Shown one piece after another: positions 6,439 to 9,833 of a DNA stretch of 9,833 nt. The position numbers and the translations under genes were made by a program. Within the stretch, counting starts at the first letter, position 1, and each line of letters begins with the position of its first letter. The notes under the pieces were generated by a model. The model saw nothing but the letters and a program-made list of their open reading frames with translations, did not search any database and was not told the origin of the DNA. Source of the stretch: Legionellaceae bacterium (lineage in GTDB: Bacteria > Pseudomonadota > Gammaproteobacteria > Legionellales > Legionellaceae); assembly GCA_947504795.1 (NCBI GenBank), contig CANNJG010000057.1, forward strand, positions 1 to 9,833. Direction: 5' to 3'.

Positions 6439-6618
6439 TTACAACTTATCTTTTTCCTCTAGCGATACAGAACGTGCTTCTGCCTCCAGCATCACTGGGA
6501 TGCCATCACGAATCGGATACGCCAATCTGTCAAATCGACATATTAGCTCTTTATCCTTACTCAAAAGTTTACCTTTACACAATGGGCAAACCAAAATTGC
6601 CAATAATTTTTTATCCAT
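6439..6618 (-). CDS. YcaR-like Trm112 family zinc-ribbon protein
   Basis: Small protein of 59 residues resembling E. coli YcaR, which has 60. CPLC at residues 11-14 and Cys27 in ELICRFD are the likely metal ligands, and the signature AYPIRDGIPVMLEAEAR (33-49) is typical of the family. In eukaryotes and archaea Trm112 stabilises and activates methyltransferases acting on tRNA, rRNA and translation factors; the role of the short bacterial proteins is poorly defined. Its ATG lies inside the 3' end of tsaB, overlapping by 8 bases, with a strong ribosome site in tsaB coding sequence. In E. coli ycaR lies with lpxK and kdsB, so linkage to tsaB is a different arrangement. It is the last gene of the reverse-strand unit. 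Confidence 0.9.
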   Translation of the reverse strand: MDKKLLAILVCPLCKGKLLSKDKELICRFDRLAYPIRDGIPVMLEAEARSVSLEEKDKL

Positions 6619-7294
6619 GCGGACCTCCTGTTTGAGTTACGGTATTTCTCACATATATCGGTAAAGCATCTGCGACACGCATCTTTGCCCCACCCCCTAA
6701 TTGCACCAATTCAATAAGCGCTTTGGCACTCGGTGCAATCGCGTAATGCTGTTGAGTAGCCGCTTTAACGGCTATCGACCATTGTGCGTCATAGGTTTCT
6801 AATCCTACCCCTGCTAGCACAACCTTACACCCTTCTGGCACTTCAACCAGAGCCGCGGGTGTTACAGAAATCTCTCTCTCTGGACGCCTCGATTCAGGGG
6901 GATAGTATGCCCAATACACTTCATTCATGCGCGCATCTAGTATAGCCAGAATTCCTGTCGATTCCTGAAGTGCCGTCATGTGTAAACGCGCCTGGTAAGC
7001 AATAGCATCTAAAGAACTGACACTGTAAATTGGTAAATCATGTGCATAAGCTAAGGCTTTGGCTATACTGCAAGCAATGCGTAAACCCGTAAAACTCCCT
7101 GGACCACTATCGAACACAATGCCATCCAATCGAGATAAACTTAATCTAGCTTGATCCAACAAGTGCTGAATCATCGGTAATATTTGCTGTGCGTGCTGAC
7201 GGACACTCGATTGTTCTAAACTATCCATCTGTTCGCCGTGGCTGAGTGCTACACTCGCCATATCGGTTGATGTATCTAACGCTAATAAATTCAT
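6611..7294 (-). CDS. tsaB: tRNA t6A modification protein TsaB
   Basis: TsaB (YeaZ) is the inactive ASKHA-fold partner that pairs with TsaD and TsaE to place threonylcarbamoyl on A37 of ANN-decoding tRNAs. The 227-residue length matches the family. Visible marks are the N-terminal LALDTST (4-10), the RQHAQQILP segment (32-40), GPGSFTGLR (64-72) and DARMNEVYWAYY (120-131), all clear counterparts of the E. coli protein. Start ATG and helicase stop share the four bases ATGA (7291-7294), with no strong ribosome site, so translation is probably coupled. Its 3' end overlaps the YcaR-like start. Adjacency to a YoaA-type helicase matches E. coli. It should be essential wherever t6A is essential. Confidence 0.97.
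   Translation of the reverse strand: MNLLALDTSTDMASVALSHGEQMDSLEQSSVRQHAQQILPMIQHLLDQARLSLSRLDGIVFDSGPGSFTGLRIACSIAKALAYAHDLPIYSVSSLDAIAYQARLHMTALQESTGILAILDARMNEVYWAYYPPESRRPEREISVTPAALVEVPEGCKVVLAGVGLETYDAQWSIAVKAATQQHYAIAPSAKALIELVQLGGGAKMRVADALPIYVRNTVTQTGGPHG
6623..6629 (-). promoter_or_regulatory. Ribosome binding site of the YcaR-like gene inside tsaB
   Basis: AGGAGGT on the reverse strand, 4 bases from the YcaR-like ATG, is the strongest Shine-Dalgarno match in the window. It lies within the last codons of tsaB, which encode TGGPHG, and decides the start of the small gene. Confidence 0.85.
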
Positions 7295-9282
7295 GCAACA
7301 AACCCACGTTGAATAAACGCAAGTACCGTCTCTTCCTGGCGTGTTTTACGCATTGGAGGTAAACTTGCAAAAATAGTCTCTCCATAGCCCCTACCTGTTA
7401 AGCGCGGATCGGCTATCATCAACACCCCGCGATCCGTCACGTCGCGAATCAGCCGACCCACCCCTTGTTTTAAGGCTAAAACAGCAGCGGGTAACGAAAT
7501 ATCATCAAACCCAGAGAGTCCTTGCGATTGCCAATAGTTTAATTTACCTTGCATGACCGGATCTTTGGGACTAGAAAACGGAATTTTATCAATAATCACA
7601 CAGGACAATAGTTCCCCTTTCACATCAACTCCTTCCCAAAACGTCGCGGTGCCCAACAAAACCGCATTGCCTAATTCTCGAAAACGCGCGAGCAATATCG
7701 GTTTGGCTTCTTCGCCTTGAACCAACAAGGGCAACGCAAGTCGCTGACGCAGCTGCTGCGCTACGTAGTGCAGCGCCCGATGACTGGTGAATAGAAAAAA
7801 ACACCGTCCGCCGCACGCTTCAATCACCGGAAGCGCTTTCGTCAACAACGCATCATGGTAATGATTATATTTCGGATCCGGCAAACCCCGTGGCAAATAT
7901 AACAAGGCTTGCTGTTGAAAATCAAATGGGCTAGGTAATTGTAACAGCTTAGGGTCAATTAATCCCATCGGTTTGGTGAAACTAGCAAATGAATTAGACG
8001 CGGTTAAAGTAGCTGAAGTAAAAATATAAGCCGAATTATTTTGTGCAAATAAGGATTGGCAATACGCTGCACTGTCCAAAGGTGTTTGATGAAAGACCAC
8101 CGAACGTTTGAATTTTTCCACCCAACGAATCATCTTAGAAGAGGCCGTACAAAACGCATTCACGAGGTTCCAAAGGGCTGTGCATCGAGTTTTACACCTT
8201 GCCAATCCGGGTGTGTCCGTCGCTTGAGGCGATATTAAATCCATCCAACGTTCTAAAAAAGCTACGCATGCGGCCCAAGCTGAAGCAAATGTGGCGGAGG
8301 ACAGGGTTGTTTCCCATGTTTGCCGATCCTCTCTGCACTGCATCAACAACTCATCGAAAAGCTTATCTAATTCGATACTCATCAATTTAAAAGGGTAATT
8401 CACTAAATCCAAGATCGGCCACTCTCGCAATACATCGTCAAACAACTCTCTAATTTGTCGCGTTCCAAATTGAGTCCCTTGAAAATCAGTGGCAATGTCT
8501 GGCAATTGATGCGCCTCGTCAAATACCACGACCGAAACAGTCGGCAATAACTCCCCAAAACCTTCTTCTTTTAAACGCGAATCCGCAAAATACACATGAT
8601 GATTAATCACCACCAACTCAGCTTCAATCGCTTTTTTACGCGCTTGTGTCAAAAAACATTTTTGATGATAGTCACAAGAATGCCCTAAACAATTATCTAC
8701 TGTAGACGTGACAAAAGGCCAAGCCGCAGAGTCTTCTGCCAAATCGGGTAATTCTGAACGTTCTCCGTGGGTTAATTGCGGAAGTTTCTCACGAACATAC
8801 GCGATATCTTGTGCACAAGAGGCGGACTGTAAACGCCCTTGTTCTGCAAACAATTGGGTGCGATAACGGCAGATATAATTATTTCGGCCTTTGAGATTTT
8901 GAACCCGTGTACTGAGGCCTAATGCCTGAATTAACCCGGGTAAATCTTTATAGACCAACTGATCTTGCAACGTTTTGGTTGCGGTAGAGATGACGACTTT
9001 TTTGCCGCTTAAGAGACACGGCGCTAAATAAGCGAAGGTTTTACCCGTGCCAGTGCCTGCTTCAACCACTAGCGTCGTTTGCTGTTGTATCGCATTCGCA
9101 ATTGCTTCGGCAAGCTCGGCTTGCTGCGGTCTCACCACAAATTCTGGAATGGCGGTTGATAGTCTACCGCCCGTAGAAAAAAGACGATGAGATTCAATTG
9201 CTAAATCAGCTTTTTCAGAATTCTTTATTTTTCTAGCCACTCGCGTTCGAGGTGATCGCGTTTGTTGGTTACCTTTTCCCAC
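7291..9282 (-). CDS. yoaA: YoaA/DinG-family iron-sulfur DNA helicase
   Basis: ATP-dependent 5'-3' superfamily 2 helicase of the XPD/DinG group, thought to act in replication repair. From the first GTG (9280-9282): Walker A EAGTGTGKT at 74-82, Fe-S domain cysteines 138, 198, 203 and 209, DEAH box at 255-258, then FTSATL, GTATFWEGVDVKG and QGVGRLIRD motifs of the second motor domain. DNCLGHSC, NHHVYFAD and FGELLP are close to E. coli YoaA (636 residues). The first GTG makes 663 residues and overlaps fdxA by 58 bases; a GTG at 9238-9240 gives 649 residues and a 16-base overlap, and fits the family length better. Neither has a good ribosome site. The conserved part begins near residue 39. The stop overlaps the tsaB start as ATGA. 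Function is secure, exact start is not. Confidence 0.95.
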   Translation of the reverse strand: MGKGNQQTRSPRTRVARKIKNSEKADLAIESHRLFSTGGRLSTAIPEFVVRPQQAELAEAIANAIQQQTTLVVEAGTGTGKTFAYLAPCLLSGKKVVISTATKTLQDQLVYKDLPGLIQALGLSTRVQNLKGRNNYICRYRTQLFAEQGRLQSASCAQDIAYVREKLPQLTHGERSELPDLAEDSAAWPFVTSTVDNCLGHSCDYHQKCFLTQARKKAIEAELVVINHHVYFADSRLKEEGFGELLPTVSVVVFDEAHQLPDIATDFQGTQFGTRQIRELFDDVLREWPILDLVNYPFKLMSIELDKLFDELLMQCREDRQTWETTLSSATFASAWAACVAFLERWMDLISPQATDTPGLARCKTRCTALWNLVNAFCTASSKMIRWVEKFKRSVVFHQTPLDSAAYCQSLFAQNNSAYIFTSATLTASNSFASFTKPMGLIDPKLLQLPSPFDFQQQALLYLPRGLPDPKYNHYHDALLTKALPVIEACGGRCFFLFTSHRALHYVAQQLRQRLALPLLVQGEEAKPILLARFRELGNAVLLGTATFWEGVDVKGELLSCVIIDKIPFSSPKDPVMQGKLNYWQSQGLSGFDDISLPAAVLALKQGVGRLIRDVTDRGVLMIADPRLTGRGYGETIFASLPPMRKTRQEETVLAFIQRGFVA

Positions 9283-9563
9283 TCTGCTGCATCCGGAAGA
9301 CCTTCTTTTTTGACCGTAATATTACGCCATGTTTCGCTCAATTCGGCATTAATTTTTAAGAACGCTTGCTGATCTTGTTTCAAATCATCTTCCGAAACAA
9401 TCGCATTAACTGGACATTCGGGTTCACACAAGGCGCAGTCAATACACTCATCAGGATGAATCACCAAAAAATTAGGGCCTTCATAAAAACAATCGACGGG
9501 ACAAACTTCAACACAGTCCGTATACTTACATTTTATACAACTTTCTGTCACAACAAATGTCAT
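9225..9563 (-). CDS. fdxA: 7Fe ferredoxin, FdxA/FdI type
   Basis: Small cytoplasmic electron carrier, 112 residues, holding one [3Fe-4S] and one [4Fe-4S] cluster. The cysteine pattern matches Azotobacter ferredoxin I: Cys9, Cys17 and Cys50 for the 3Fe cluster, and Cys21, Cys40, Cys43 and Cys46 for the 4Fe cluster, with Cys12 and Cys25 as the usual extra cysteines. The C-terminal helical extension includes KKEGLPDAAEWEKV, typical of the subgroup, and ends about five residues later than usual. The ATG at 9561-9563 has AAGGA about 7 bases upstream and a good promoter at 9592-9619. It is the first gene of the unit with the helicase, tsaB and the YcaR-like protein. In some gammaproteobacteria fdxA follows mutS; here the upstream side is an insertion-sequence fragment. 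Confidence 0.96.
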   Translation of the reverse strand: MTFVVTESCIKCKYTDCVEVCPVDCFYEGPNFLVIHPDECIDCALCEPECPVNAIVSEDDLKQDQQAFLKINAELSETWRNITVKKEGLPDAAEWEKVTNKRDHLEREWLEK

Positions 9564-9591
9564 AAGTCATCCTTAATCAATACCAATTGAC

Positions 9592-9619
9592 ATGATAATT
9601 GAATTTTGTGAAATTTCAA
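9592..9619 (-). promoter_or_regulatory. Sigma-70-type promoter of fdxA
   Basis: On the reverse strand TTGAAA (-35, 9614-9619) and TATCAT (-10, 9592-9597) are 16 bases apart, each matching five of six consensus bases. A perfect 10-bp palindrome, TGAAATTTCA (9609-9618), overlaps the -35 and could be an operator. No other promoter is apparent for the four-gene unit. Confidence 0.65.
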
Positions 9620-9647
9620 CCCATACGGTGGAGTTATACCTTTTTGG

Positions 9648-9833
9648 ACCATTGTTCCACTATTTGTTAAGAGAGATGGATATTACAAGGCGGAATCAAG
9701 TTTGGGCGGCAGATCTAACCTATATCCGCATGAAGGGGCGTCATGTTTATTTGATTGCCATTATGGATTGGTATAGTCGTTACGTTATCCACTGGGCTGT
9801 ATCACCCAACATGGAGGCCGAATTTTGTGTTGA
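9648..9833 (+). pseudogene. IS3-family transposase OrfB fragment, 5' truncated
   Basis: The translated frame (ATG at 9676) reads NQVWAADLTYIRM, then YLIAIMDWYSRYVIHW, the start of the rve/DDE integrase core of IS3-family OrfB. The Asp of DLTY is the expected first catalytic residue. The second Asp and the Glu would lie beyond the window edge. Similarity seems to begin with FHYLLRE near 9655, which matches the segment just before the catalytic core; the upstream zinc-finger-like half and OrfA are absent, and the fdxA promoter lies within 40 bases. The frame stays open back to an ATG at 9592, but that part looks unlike transposase. The element was probably cut at its 5' side by deletion or recombination. 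Whether its 3' side is intact cannot be seen. Confidence 0.75.

Noticed and set aside
6420..6440. AATAGG/CCTATT inverted repeat at the end of the YcaR-like gene as a terminator
   Set aside because: Only 6 bp with a 9-base loop and no T run.
9592..9675. Extension of the transposase frame back to an ATG at 9592
   Set aside because: The residues do not resemble IS3 OrfB and the segment overlaps the fdxA promoter; probably an accidental open frame.

Overview
The window looks like chromosomal DNA from a gammaproteobacterium of moderate to low GC. The isoleucyl-tRNA synthetase has the length and key residue positions of the E. coli enzyme as I remember it. A YoaA-type helicase lies next to tsaB, as in E. 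coli, and a YcaR-type Trm112 protein follows. An insertion-sequence fragment and an unrecognised gene between direct repeats would fit a host-associated lineage such as Legionellales/Coxiellaceae, but that placement is a weak inference.

Layout. (1) 8-2381, reverse strand: a three-gene unit read as APC amino acid permease, TrpR/YerC-like regulator, Bcp-type peroxiredoxin. (2) 2382-2632: divergent control region with a 7-bp inverted repeat near the permease start, a 10-bp-stem hairpin, and a probable extended -10 promoter for ileS. (3) 2633-5449, forward: ileS, standing alone. (4) 5450-6438: accessory island with two copies (5453-5584, 6231-6364) of a roughly 130-bp imperfect direct repeat around one unrecognised reverse-strand gene (5621-6040). 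(5) 6439-9563, reverse: a tightly packed unit read as 7Fe ferredoxin fdxA, YoaA-type Fe-S helicase, tsaB, YcaR-like protein, with overlapping gene ends at every junction. (6) About 9648-9833, forward: part of an IS3-family transposase, broken at its 5' side and running off the window.

How the genes may work together. The permease and TrpR-like protein could form a transport/regulator pair, because residues matching the tryptophan contacts of E. coli TrpR are present. Bcp is translationally coupled behind them. The second unit combines an iron-sulfur ferredoxin, an iron-sulfur helicase for genome maintenance, a tRNA t6A-modification factor and a Trm112-type zinc protein.

The most unusual signal is the repeat pair. 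The two copies differ at 18 aligned positions, and several differences occur as base-pair-preserving double changes. That suggests a structured RNA or DNA element rather than decayed coding sequence. No CRISPR array, rRNA or tRNA was seen.
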